A stretch of DNA of 64,000 nt. It comes from Anoxynatronum sibiricum. Lineage in GTDB: Bacteria; Bacillota; Clostridia; Peptostreptococcales; Tindalliaceae. Position numbers and translations under genes: made by a program. Location of the stretch: contig NZ_JBCITM010000005.1 in the NCBI RefSeq assembly GCF_039414295.1, forward strand, positions 62,001 through 126,000, read 5' to 3'. Within the stretch, counting starts at the first letter, position 1. Every line of letters begins with the position of its first letter. A model generated the notes under the pieces. The model was not told the DNA's origin, did no database searches, and saw only the letters and a list, made by a program, of their open reading frames with translations. Positions 25,185 to 32,846 of this stretch are shown here, in pieces.

Positions 25185-26498
25185 ATGATCAAGAAAATCA
25201 AGCACTGGATCGTACTCTTATTGCTGTTAACCCTGCTCACAGGCTGTGGTGCCAGTGCCGGTCAAAGTACCGGAGGTGCCGACAGCCCCGTGGAAATCAC
25301 CTTCTATTATCCCATCGCTGTGGGAGGCCCCCTCACCAGTGTCATTGAAAAAATGGCAGCAGACTTCATGACAGAGCACCCCGACATTAAAGTCAATCCC
25401 GTTTTCACCGGCAGCTACGCCGAAACCATGGTCACTGCCCAAACTGCCATTCAGGGGAAAGAATCGCCTGAACTGGCCGTGCTTCTTTCCACCGAACTCT
25501 ACACCCTGCTGGACATGGATGCCATCATTCCGTTGGATGACCTGATCCAGCAGCATGGGGGCGATGCCTACCTTAACGATTTTTACCCGGCGTTCATGGA
25601 AAACTCTCAAACCGGGGGCAGCACCTGGGGCATTCCCTTCCAAAGAAGCACCATTGTGCTTTACTACAACAAAGAAGCCTTTCGTGAAGCTGGTCTCGAT
25701 CCAGAGCGTCCACCACAAAACTGGGATGAGCTCATCGAATATGCTGAAAAACTGACCGTGAAAAATGCTGCCGGTGAGGTGGAACGCTGGGGCCTTGAAA
25801 TTCCAACTTCAGGATTCCCCTACTGGCTCTTTCAGGGATTTGCCCTTCAGAATGGTAAAAACCTGATGAGTGACGATGGAAAACAAGTTTACTTTGACAC
25901 CCCCGGCAATGTGGAAGCCCTCCAGTTATGGATTGACCTGGCCCACAAATACGAAGTGATGCCCAAAGACATCATTGACTGGGCCACCGTGCCAGGCACC
26001 TTTGCAGAAGGCAAAAGCGCCATGATGTATCATACCACCGGCAACCTGACCAACGTGCGCAACAACGCCGACTTCGAATTCGGAGTGGCCTACATGCCGG
26101 CCAAACAGCAATTTGGAAGCCCCACCGGCGGCGGTAACTTTTACATCTTCAAAGACGTATCGCCCGAAAAGCAGGCAGCCGCTTGGCAGTTCATCGAATG
26201 GGTCACCCAGCCGGAACGGGCAGCCCAGTGGAGCATCGACACCGGTTACGTAGCCACCCGGGCTTCCTCCTATGAAACAGAGCTGATGAAAACCTATGTG
26301 GCCGATTTCCCCCAGGCTGCCGTGGCAAGAGACCAGCTGGAATACGCCGCAGCAGAGTTGTCCACTCACAGCAATGGAGAAGTATACAAAGCCATCAATG
26401 ACAACCTGCAGGCTGCCATTGTGGGGCAGTTATCACCGGCAGAAGCGTTGAAGCGGGCGCAGCAGGAAGCCGAAGCCATTCTGGCCCCCTTTCAGTAA
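25185..26498 (+). CDS. ugpB: ABC transporter substrate-binding lipoprotein (UgpB-like)
   Basis: A 437-residue family 1 extracellular solute-binding protein. The lipobox is 'LLTGC' with the acylated Cys at 21. The mature protein shows 'EITFYYPIAVGG', 'TWGIPFQRSTIVLYYNKEAF', 'SGFPYWLFQGFALQNG' and 'GSPTGGGNFYIF', which fit UgpB (sn-glycerol-3-phosphate or glycerophosphodiester binding) better than maltose-type proteins. glpP upstream supports this. I chose ATG 25185 behind GAAAGGGG; the upstream in-frame extension has no signal peptide start. A long hairpin between this gene and ugpA could keep its transcript level above the permease genes. Confidence 0.88.
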   Translation: MIKKIKHWIVLLLLLTLLTGCGASAGQSTGGADSPVEITFYYPIAVGGPLTSVIEKMAADFMTEHPDIKVNPVFTGSYAETMVTAQTAIQGKESPELAVLLSTELYTLLDMDAIIPLDDLIQQHGGDAYLNDFYPAFMENSQTGGSTWGIPFQRSTIVLYYNKEAFREAGLDPERPPQNWDELIEYAEKLTVKNAAGEVERWGLEIPTSGFPYWLFQGFALQNGKNLMSDDGKQVYFDTPGNVEALQLWIDLAHKYEVMPKDIIDWATVPGTFAEGKSAMMYHTTGNLTNVRNNADFEFGVAYMPAKQQFGSPTGGGNFYIFKDVSPEKQAAAWQFIEWVTQPERAAQWSIDTGYVATRASSYETELMKTYVADFPQAAVARDQLEYAAAELSTHSNGEVYKAINDNLQAAIVGQLSPAEALKRAQQEAEAILAPFQ

Positions 26499-26676
26499 CA
26501 AGCCCGCAAGCAAGCGCGTAAACAACCTTGAAAGCAGAGTTGTGAATTGATCCACAGGCAAGGCTGCAAACTGTCCGCAAACAGGCCTGCAAACAGGCCT
26601 GCTGATTCCCTGGATATTCACCCGCTGATAAAGTCATCCAAGGGTGAGCTGAATCACACGAAGGGCAGCAAAATCC

Positions 26677-26720
26677 CTCAGTCGAAGTGCCGGCTTCATG
26701 CAGCCGGTATTTCGGCTGAG
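26677..26720 (+). repeat. Intercistronic hairpin between ugpB and ugpA
   Basis: CTCAG (26677) to CTGAG (26720) form a 44-nt imperfect stem including CGAA/TTCG and a CCGGC/GCCGG core, with an 8-nt loop and no T-run. This is typical of 3'-stabilising elements after binding-protein genes. Just upstream, a 12-bp direct repeat (26577-26588, 26589-26600) is present. Confidence 0.6.
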
Positions 26721-26749
26721 AACTTATTATCAAAAAAAGGAGGCACAAG

Positions 26750-27643
26750 ATGCGCAAATTGCTACGACACCAAAGCTTTCAGGTGAACCTGCATGCCTGG
26801 TTGCTGCTGTTGCCTTCCCTCATCTTCCTCTCCCTCTTTACCTTCTATCCCATTATCAGCACGGTGTGGCTCAGTTTCTTTCGCCTTGACCTGAGTACAC
26901 CGTCAGCTGTTTTCAACGGAATAGGAAACTACCAGAGGTTGCTGGAAGACGCCATTTTTATCAAAACCCTGAAAAATAATCTGTGGTTTGCCGCGGGCAC
27001 CATCCCCGCCAGTATGGGCCTGGGAATGGTGATGGCCCTGGCGCTGAATAAGGCCATGGTGGGCCGCAGCTGGCTGCGCACCTTTGTGTTTTACCCCACG
27101 GTGATTCCTATGATCGCCATCGCCAACATCTGGATGTTTCTCTACACCCCTGAGTATGGCCTACTAAATCAGGTGCTGGGGCTGGCAGGCGTGGGTCGCA
27201 TCAACTGGCTGGGCAGCCCGGGTACTGTCATGTGGGCCATGATTGCCATGACAGTGTGGAAAGAATCCGGTTTTTATATGATCTTTTACCTGGCAGGGCT
27301 TCAGAACATTCCCCGAGAACTGTACGAAGCAGCAGAAATGGACGGTGCACCGGGAATCTCAGTCTTTCGCCACATCACCTTCCCCCTCCTCATGCCCACC
27401 CACCTTTTCGTTTTCATCATTGCCCTCACCAATGCCTTCAAGCTGGTGGACCACCTGGTGATCATGACCCAGGGAGGCCCCAACAATGCCAGCAACCTGC
27501 TACTCTACTACATTTATGAAACTGCCTTCAATTACTGGAACCAGGGGTACGCATCGGCCCTGACAGTGGTGATGCTCACCATTATGCTCGCCATAGCGGC
27601 TATTCAGTTTTTCACCACAGACCGAAAAATCCACTACAGTTAG
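26750..27643 (+). CDS. ugpA: ABC transporter permease (UgpA-like)
   Basis: A 297-residue MalF/UgpA-type permease with six predicted membrane helices, the first at ~15-38 ('WLLLLPSLIFLSLFTFYP'). The cytoplasmic EAA loop reads 'EAAEMDGAPGISVFRHITFP', the docking site for the ATPase. It pairs with the next gene to form the membrane channel. AGGAGG lies 9 bases before the ATG. It is 13 bases from ugpE. Glycerol-3-phosphate specificity is inferred from context only. Confidence 0.9.
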   Translation: MRKLLRHQSFQVNLHAWLLLLPSLIFLSLFTFYPIISTVWLSFFRLDLSTPSAVFNGIGNYQRLLEDAIFIKTLKNNLWFAAGTIPASMGLGMVMALALNKAMVGRSWLRTFVFYPTVIPMIAIANIWMFLYTPEYGLLNQVLGLAGVGRINWLGSPGTVMWAMIAMTVWKESGFYMIFYLAGLQNIPRELYEAAEMDGAPGISVFRHITFPLLMPTHLFVFIIALTNAFKLVDHLVIMTQGGPNNASNLLLYYIYETAFNYWNQGYASALTVVMLTIMLAIAAIQFFTTDRKIHYS

Positions 27644-27656
27644 GAGGCATGAAGAC

Positions 27657-28457
27657 ATGCGAAAAATCAGCCATTTGATCATGACACTGGTGGCCTTTCT
27701 GTGGGCAGTGCCCCTTCTGTGGATGGTAGCCACCGCCTTTCGCCCTAAACACCTGGCCACCCGCATCAGCGTCGAAGGTCCCCTCACCCTGCAAAATTTC
27801 GCGGAAGCCTGGCAACTCGCCCCTTTTCCCATTTATTACCGCAATACCCTCATCATCGTGCTGGGCATTCTGGCCGTACAGCTGGTCACCGCCACCCTGG
27901 CAGCCTACGCCTTTGCCCGCCTGGAGTTCAAAGGCAAAAACCTGCTGTTCATTCTGGTGCTGGTGCAGCTGATGATTCCCACCGACATCCTCATATTCCC
28001 CAACTACCGTATTTTGCGGGAAATGTCACTGTTGAATTCCCGGCTGGGGATCATGATTCCCTATTTTGCCACCGCCTTTGGCATCTTTCTCATGCGCCAG
28101 ACCTTTAAGAGTGTTCCCTATGAACTGGAAGAAGCCGCCCGGCTGGACGGATGCAACTTGCTGCAGCGTATCTGGCACATGTATGTGCCCCTGGCAAAAC
28201 CCACGTACATCGCCTTTGGGCTGGTGTCGGTAAGCCACCACTGGAGCAATTTCCTCTGGCCCCTCATCGTGACCAAAGAAGTGGCTGTCAGACCCCTCAC
28301 CGTGGGGCTGTCCATTTTTGCCAAATCCTTTGAAACCGGTGCCCAGTGGGCCCAGGTGTCGGCAGCCACCCTGTTGGTGATCTTTCCCCTGCTGCTGGCT
28401 TTCTTCTTTTTTCAGCGGCAGTTCATCAGCAGCTTTATGCAATCGGGGATAAAATAG
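27657..28457 (+). CDS. ugpE: ABC transporter permease (UgpE-like)
   Basis: A 266-residue MalG/UgpE-type permease: six helices, the first at ~7-26. Its EAA loop is 'ELEEAARLDGCNLLQRIWHM'. A MalG-like N-terminus ('PLLWMVATAFRP') and 'FLWPLIVT' near the end are typical. GGAGG is 9 bases before ATG 27657. It is the last gene before a 609-bp non-coding region holding the phased DnaA-box-like array, after which ugpC follows on the same strand. Confidence 0.9.
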   Translation: MRKISHLIMTLVAFLWAVPLLWMVATAFRPKHLATRISVEGPLTLQNFAEAWQLAPFPIYYRNTLIIVLGILAVQLVTATLAAYAFARLEFKGKNLLFILVLVQLMIPTDILIFPNYRILREMSLLNSRLGIMIPYFATAFGIFLMRQTFKSVPYELEEAARLDGCNLLQRIWHMYVPLAKPTYIAFGLVSVSHHWSNFLWPLIVTKEVAVRPLTVGLSIFAKSFETGAQWAQVSAATLLVIFPLLLAFFFFQRQFISSFMQSGIK

Positions 28458-28548
28458 CGAACAGCCGCACCACCGGAGAAAGAGCCGTCACAAGGGGAAC
28501 CGCACAATGAGAGCCGCCACAAGGGGTCATTTATGGGGCAATAGCGCT

Positions 28549-28832
28549 TCATCCACCGTGTTTTGAAAGTTTTCCACAAAAGCAGCCATGATATCAACAG
28601 AAAAAAGCAATTTACCCACAGGAACAACTCATTTACCCACAGAAATAGATGATTTACCCACAAGGAAGGCATTATTTATCCACAAACAAGACATCATTTG
28701 CTTTAAAAGATAAGAAAGATACCCACACATAAACACGAATAACCCACAGAGAAGAGCAAATTATCCACAGAGACTAACGATTTACACACAGGAAAAATCA
28801 GGTTATCAACAGAAAACAGTCACATATCAACA
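28549..28832 (+). repeat. 21-bp-phased array of DnaA-box-like 9-mers
   Basis: Nine-mers related to the DnaA box TTATCCACA start at 28549, 28570, 28591, 28612, 28633, 28654, 28676, 28719, 28740, 28761, 28782, 28803 and 28824. Steps are 21 bp, with one of 22 and one double step of 43 where the site near 28697 is lost. All face the same way. Sites 28676 and 28761 are perfect; five others have one mismatch, the rest two. Two turns of B-DNA per step put every site on one face. dnaA is not adjacent, so I read it as a DnaA-binding cluster or accessory/iteron-like element. The flanks (28458-28548, 28833-29066) hold no gene. Confidence 0.8.
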
Positions 28833-29066
28833 GGTTATTGCTGGTATACGGGTTTTGCTAATACTTCAGGAATGCAGAGATAAAAAACAGTACAGGCATA
28901 AAGACGCTTTCTTGAGAGGGGATTTCCAAGACCAAGAAGTTAATAAGATCCCTAAGATAAAGATGCTGAAGGAATGATCAAGACCAAGGCTTGCAGGAGC
29001 AAAAATGAATTAATTAAGAATGAATCGATCAAGAATGACAAGATCAGGGAGTAAAGGAGGCCCGTA

Positions 29067-30212
29067 ATGGCAACCATTGAGTTAAAGCAGGTAAACAAAA
29101 GCTACGACAACCAGGTATCAGCAGTGGAAGACTTTTCCCTTACCATCGGTGAGAAAGAGTTTCTGGTGCTGGTGGGCCCCTCGGGCTGCGGAAAATCCAC
29201 CACCCTGCGCATGATTGCCGGGTTGGAAACCATCACCCAGGGTGACCTGTATATCGACGGCGAAGAGGTGACCCACCGGCCTGCCAAAGAGCGGGATATC
29301 GCCATGGTGTTTCAGAACTACGCCCTGTATCCCCATATGAGCGCCTATGAAAACATGGTTTTTGGACTAAAAATGAAAAAAGTGCCCCGGGAGGAGATCC
29401 AGCGGCGGGTGAAAGAGGCGGCGGCGATCTTAGACCTGGATGACCTGCTGCAACGAAAGCCCAAAGAACTCTCCGGCGGCCAGCGGCAACGGGTGGCCCT
29501 GGGCCGGGCCATTGTGCGGGAGCCCAAGGCGTTTCTCATGGACGAACCCCTCTCCAACCTGGATGCCAAGCTGCGGGTGCAGATGCGCACCGAACTGAGC
29601 AAGCTGCACCAGCGATTGCAGACCATTTTTGTGTATGTGACCCACGACCAGGTGGAAGCCATGACCATGGCCGACCGCATCGTCATCATGAAAGACGGGC
29701 GCATTCAGCAGATCGGCACACCTGCCGAAGTTTACGAAACCCCGGCTAATGTGTTTGTGGGCGGGTTCATTGGATCACCCCCCATGAATTTCATGAAAGG
29801 CCAGGTGGAGCGGGAAGGGGATGCGCTGCAGGTGATCTGTGCCGGTGAAATCGGTGAAAAGCTGGCAGTGACAGGAAACGCAGCTATCCGACTGGCAGAA
29901 AGCGGGATGCAGCAGGTGATGGTGGGCATTCGGCCCGAAAACATGCGCTTGACAGACGCCATCGCTGACGCGACCCCTGAGGCACTTCAGCCAGCAGGCG
30001 TTTCCCATAGCAGCGACCAGCGGCTTCCCTTCCAGGTGGAAGTGGTGGAGTATTTGGGAGCAAACATGCTGGTTCACGGGACGGTGGGCGACCATCGGTT
30101 GGTGGTCAGTCTGAACCATCGCCAGACGGTGAAAGCGGGAGAATGCCGGCACCTGTTGGTGGATATGAACCAGGCCCATTACTTTCATCCCGAAACAGGG
30201 CTTCGGCTGTAG
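29067..30212 (+). CDS. ugpC: ABC transporter ATP-binding protein (UgpC/MsmK-like)
   Basis: A 381-residue carbohydrate-type ATPase. It has Walker A 'GPSGCGKST', Q-loop 'MVFQNYALYPHM', signature 'LSGGQRQR', Walker B 'AFLMDEPLSNLD' and switch 'VTHD', then a regulatory OB-type domain (~240-381, 'IRPENMRL'). It would energise UgpA/UgpE and perhaps other sugar importers, as MsmX-type ATPases do. AGGAGG precedes ATG 29067. It is 609 bp away from ugpE, so it likely has its own promoter; TTGCTA-N18-GATAAA at 28855-28884 is a weak candidate. Confidence 0.9.
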   Translation: MATIELKQVNKSYDNQVSAVEDFSLTIGEKEFLVLVGPSGCGKSTTLRMIAGLETITQGDLYIDGEEVTHRPAKERDIAMVFQNYALYPHMSAYENMVFGLKMKKVPREEIQRRVKEAAAILDLDDLLQRKPKELSGGQRQRVALGRAIVREPKAFLMDEPLSNLDAKLRVQMRTELSKLHQRLQTIFVYVTHDQVEAMTMADRIVIMKDGRIQQIGTPAEVYETPANVFVGGFIGSPPMNFMKGQVEREGDALQVICAGEIGEKLAVTGNAAIRLAESGMQQVMVGIRPENMRLTDAIADATPEALQPAGVSHSSDQRLPFQVEVVEYLGANMLVHGTVGDHRLVVSLNHRQTVKAGECRHLLVDMNQAHYFHPETGLRL

Positions 30213-30262
30213 GGTCCCAGATATATTAAAAACTATCTAAGGGACGAAAGTTGAAAATAGAC

Positions 30263-30327
30263 TTGACAGATCACAACACCTCCTGTAAGATAATGCCTGT
30301 GAGCACCACCCCCATAGGGGGAGGGGT
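30263..30327 (+). promoter_or_regulatory. Promoter with G/C-tract palindrome before the Fe-S membrane protein gene
   Basis: TTGACA (30263-30268), 17-bp spacer, TAAGAT (30286-30291). Just downstream, at about +7 to +29, is a palindrome built on CCCCC-ATA-GGGGG (30305-30327, flanked by ACCA and AGGGGT). Such C-tract/G-tract operators are characteristic of CsoR/CstR-family repressors, so copper or persulfide control is possible. Confidence 0.55.
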
Positions 30328-30364
30328 ATCCGCAGAAATCATTGTCTCAACAGGAGGTTTTTCC

Positions 30365-31228
30365 ATGGTACAGCATCAGGTTTTGAAAGACAAGGCATCA
30401 TCCAATCAATCAACCACTCAATCAACCACTCAGGCAACAAACAAGACAAACAAAACAACCTACCAGAAAACCAACCGGGCCTTCACTCATCTGCGTAAAT
30501 ACGCCTGGATTTTCACCGTACTGGTGGCCATCGGCGGCCTGTGGGAACCAAAGCTGGGGCTGCTGGTCATCGGCATCATGGCTGGTCTCTCTGTCACTGC
30601 TTTTTTCAACGGCCGCTACTGGTGTGGCAATGTGTGCCCCCATGGCAGCCTTTTTGACGTGGTGCTTATGCCCCTGAGCCAGAACAAAAAACTCCCCGGC
30701 TGGATCAGTTCCAAAGCATTTATATTGGGATTTTTTGCTTTTTTCATGTTCAATTTTGGCCGCCGGGTTCTCGCGGCCGGGCAGGCCTGGGGCAGCTATG
30801 ATTTTCTTGACCGGCTGGGCTTTGTTTTCGTGGCCACCTACCTGGTGGTGATGGTGGTGGGCAGCAGTGTGGCCCTGGCAGTGAATCCCCGGGTGTGGTG
30901 CCAGTTTTGTCCCATGGGTACCATGCAAAAGGGTGTCTATCACTTGGGAAAAATCACCGGCATTGCCGAAAAAACAGACACTAAAGTCACCATTTGCAGC
31001 ATTGACAAATGTGTATCCTGTGCTAAATGTGAAAAAGTGTGTCCGTTTCAACTGTCTCCCTATGAAAACTTTGACGAAAACGGCCAGTTCAGCGATGCCA
31101 ACTGCATCAAGTGTCAGACCTGCGTGGCTAACTGCCCGCTGAAGGTGCTTTCCATGGAGAAGACTTCGGCCGTTGCAAACAAAGCAGAAAAAACTGCCGG
31201 GGCAGAAACTGACCAGAAATCGGCATAG
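30365..31228 (+). CDS. NapH/MauN-like 4Fe-4S membrane ferredoxin protein
   Basis: A 287-residue polytopic membrane protein with four to five helices. Two CxxxCP motifs ('CGNVCPHG', 'CQFCPMG') lie at helix ends as in NapH/CcoG-type electron carriers. Two C-terminal 4Fe-4S sets follow: 'CSIDKCVSCAKCEKVCP' and 'CIKCQTCVANCP'. It probably passes electrons from quinol or ferredoxin to an unidentified reductase. ATG 30365 follows AGGAGG. The first 40 residues are Thr/Asn/Gln-rich and repetitive. Downstream are a DUF302 gene and a convergent small cysteine protein with similar operator-like palindromes. Confidence 0.85.
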   Translation: MVQHQVLKDKASSNQSTTQSTTQATNKTNKTTYQKTNRAFTHLRKYAWIFTVLVAIGGLWEPKLGLLVIGIMAGLSVTAFFNGRYWCGNVCPHGSLFDVVLMPLSQNKKLPGWISSKAFILGFFAFFMFNFGRRVLAAGQAWGSYDFLDRLGFVFVATYLVVMVVGSSVALAVNPRVWCQFCPMGTMQKGVYHLGKITGIAEKTDTKVTICSIDKCVSCAKCEKVCPFQLSPYENFDENGQFSDANCIKCQTCVANCPLKVLSMEKTSAVANKAEKTAGAETDQKSA

Positions 31229-31438
31229 TGCTTGTTGATGAGAGCAAGAAAGAATTTGGGGTATGATACACGATAGGCGATAGAGGCATTCAATTGAGTC
31301 AATCGATGCAATCGAGGATCGCGAAGATGCGGCAGGTGGGATCACAGGTCGCTAATGACGAGTCAGGCGGCAGGGAAACATGGCGAACAGCAAGCGGCAG
31401 AGAATTGGAGAACAGAAACACGAAGAGGGGGAATAGCA

Positions 31439-31831
31439 ATGTCATTCACGTATACCTATACCGTTAAAACTGCGCTACCCGTGGCAGAGGCGGTGGAAAC
31501 GGTTAAAAAGAGCCTGCAGCAAAATGGTTTTGGAACCCTGTGGCAATTGAATGTGCCGGAAAAGCTTCAGGAAAAAGGCGTTGACTATCAGCGGGAAGCA
31601 GTGATACTGGAAGTCTGCAATCCTGAACACGCCCGCAACGCTCTGGAGGCCAATCTACAGGTGATCTACTTTCTGCCCTGCAAGGTAGTGGTTTTTGACG
31701 ACGGAGAAGAAACGTCCGTTGGTATGGTGCTCCCCACGGTGATGATGGAAAACCTTCAAGACCCGGCGCTCACCGCCTTTGCCCGGGAAGTGGAAGAAAC
31801 CCTTCAAAAGGCACTTGATGAGGCTATTTGA
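31439..31831 (+). CDS. DUF302 family protein
   Basis: A 130-residue protein matching DUF302: the N-terminal 'PVAEAVETVKKSLQQNGFG' helix, the 'ILEVCNPEHARNALEAN' motif and 'LPCKVVVFDD'. DUF302 proteins are small cytoplasmic alpha/beta proteins of unknown role, often near sulfur-redox or metal genes. The CNP and LPC cysteines are conserved in many. GAGGGGG is about 8 bases from ATG 31439. It ends 8 bases inside the convergent small cysteine-motif gene, so the two 3' ends overlap. Confidence 0.88.
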   Translation: MSFTYTYTVKTALPVAEAVETVKKSLQQNGFGTLWQLNVPEKLQEKGVDYQREAVILEVCNPEHARNALEANLQVIYFLPCKVVVFDDGEETSVGMVLPTVMMENLQDPALTAFAREVEETLQKALDEAI

Positions 31832-32114
31832 TGGCACCTGTCTGTTCCAGCAGACGCACAATGGCTGCAGCAGGGTCAGAGAAATCGTTCTTGATGGCCT
31901 GAAACACCAGCAAGGCCTCCGGGTACTCACCGCTGAGACGCAGGCACTGCCTGTGGCAACCATCAATCAATACCACCAGTGAAGAAGCCTTCGTTTCGGG
32001 GGTTTCTTTTTTTTCAGTCATAAGAGGGCCCAGCTGTTCCCTGAGAGCCATATACAGCTGATTTCTGTCATATAGAGGATTACAACCGCCACAAAAATAA
32101 TAAGATACCTGCAT
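31824..32114 (-). CDS. Small protein with CGGCNPxYDR motif
   Basis: A 96-residue cytoplasmic protein, GGGAGG 7 bases before ATG (minus strand, 32114). It begins 'MQVSYYFCGGCNPLYDR', a CxxC-NP-x-YDR motif I have seen in unnamed clostridial proteins, then a helix, and later 'LIDGCHRQCLRL' with a second CxxxC. The four cysteines could bind a metal or Fe-S cluster or do thiol chemistry. Its stop lies inside the DUF302 gene end. Two near-identical G/C palindromes lie 96 and 325 bases upstream of its start, suggesting metal- or sulfur-responsive control. I do not know its function. Confidence 0.7.
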   Translation of the reverse strand: MQVSYYFCGGCNPLYDRNQLYMALREQLGPLMTEKKETPETKASSLVVLIDGCHRQCLRLSGEYPEALLVFQAIKNDFSDPAAAIVRLLEQTGAIK

Positions 32115-32209
32115 GAAAATACCTCCCAGGTTAAGCTGCCGTCGGCAGCGTTGAATGTTGATGCAACCAGACCACAAACATAAAAGCCGGCAGAAGTGGC
32201 ATGGTGATA

Positions 32210-32228
32210 CACCCCGGTAAAGGGGGTG
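32210..32228. promoter_or_regulatory. CsoR-like palindrome, copy 1
   Basis: CACCCCGGTAAAGGGGGTG is a C-tract/G-tract inverted repeat 96 bp upstream of the minus-strand small cysteine protein. On that strand a weak promoter (TTGTCT, then TACAGT at 15 bp) lies just before it. Confidence 0.5.
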
Positions 32229-32438
32229 ACAGACTGTAGAAAGAATAAGATGAAGACAAGGGATCTGGTAAAGGACAGCCTTGGAAATCTTGTCAATGTT
32301 TTTTCGAAAAGGAAAGAAAACCGCCAGTGACTGCTGTTTGAGCGCAGTGAGTTCAGGCGCTGTTTTCGAGACTTTCGACTAAAAACACACAAGATTGGAA
32401 TCAGCTGGCCTGGCCAAAGCCCTTTGTCTTCAATCTCA

Positions 32439-32457
32439 CACCCTGGTAAAGGGGGTG
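32439..32457. promoter_or_regulatory. CsoR-like palindrome, copy 2
   Basis: CACCCTGGTAAAGGGGGTG differs from copy 1 at one of 19 positions and lies 229 bp from it. The remainder of the 32115-32846 gap holds two direct copies of ACGTTTTTCAAG (near 32539-32571) and an inverted repeat GTTCG-N6-CGAAC (32662-32677) upstream of the chemoreceptor gene, but no gene. Confidence 0.5.
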
Positions 32458-32846
32458 TAACATCTATTTTACCGCATCAAAGGATCATGTCAATCCGCCA
32501 ACTCATTTCCTTGCATCACTAACATATTTCAAGTCAAAACGTTTTTCAAGCCTTTAACGTTTTTCAAGTCACTTGCCCTGCTTCGCGTTAGTGGAGTTTG
32601 TTGGGTTTGTCGAGTGTTTCGATTGCCTTGACACTTGCAGCTCAGTCGTTTCATATCATTAGTTCGATTAAACGAACGGTATGAGTGAGAATAATCATGA
32701 AAGGGTATTATGCATTATACTGACCAAAGCATCATGACAAAAAGAGACGAAATGATGTTTGGATGTTGAATGTGTAGCGCATTCAGAGGATTCAGTGTGT
32801 GGCTGACGGAAGACCGACAATCATATTGGGGAGGAGTGACTGGAAA

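Noticed and set aside
28549..28832. CRISPR array
   Set aside because: Repeats are degenerate 9-mers with 12-bp intervals, far below CRISPR repeat and spacer sizes, and no cas genes are present.
28458..29066. Chromosomal origin oriC
   Set aside because: No dnaA, dnaN or rpmH nearby, no clearly AT-rich unwinding block next to the boxes, and spacing is more regular than in known oriC. A DnaA-binding cluster is the safer reading.
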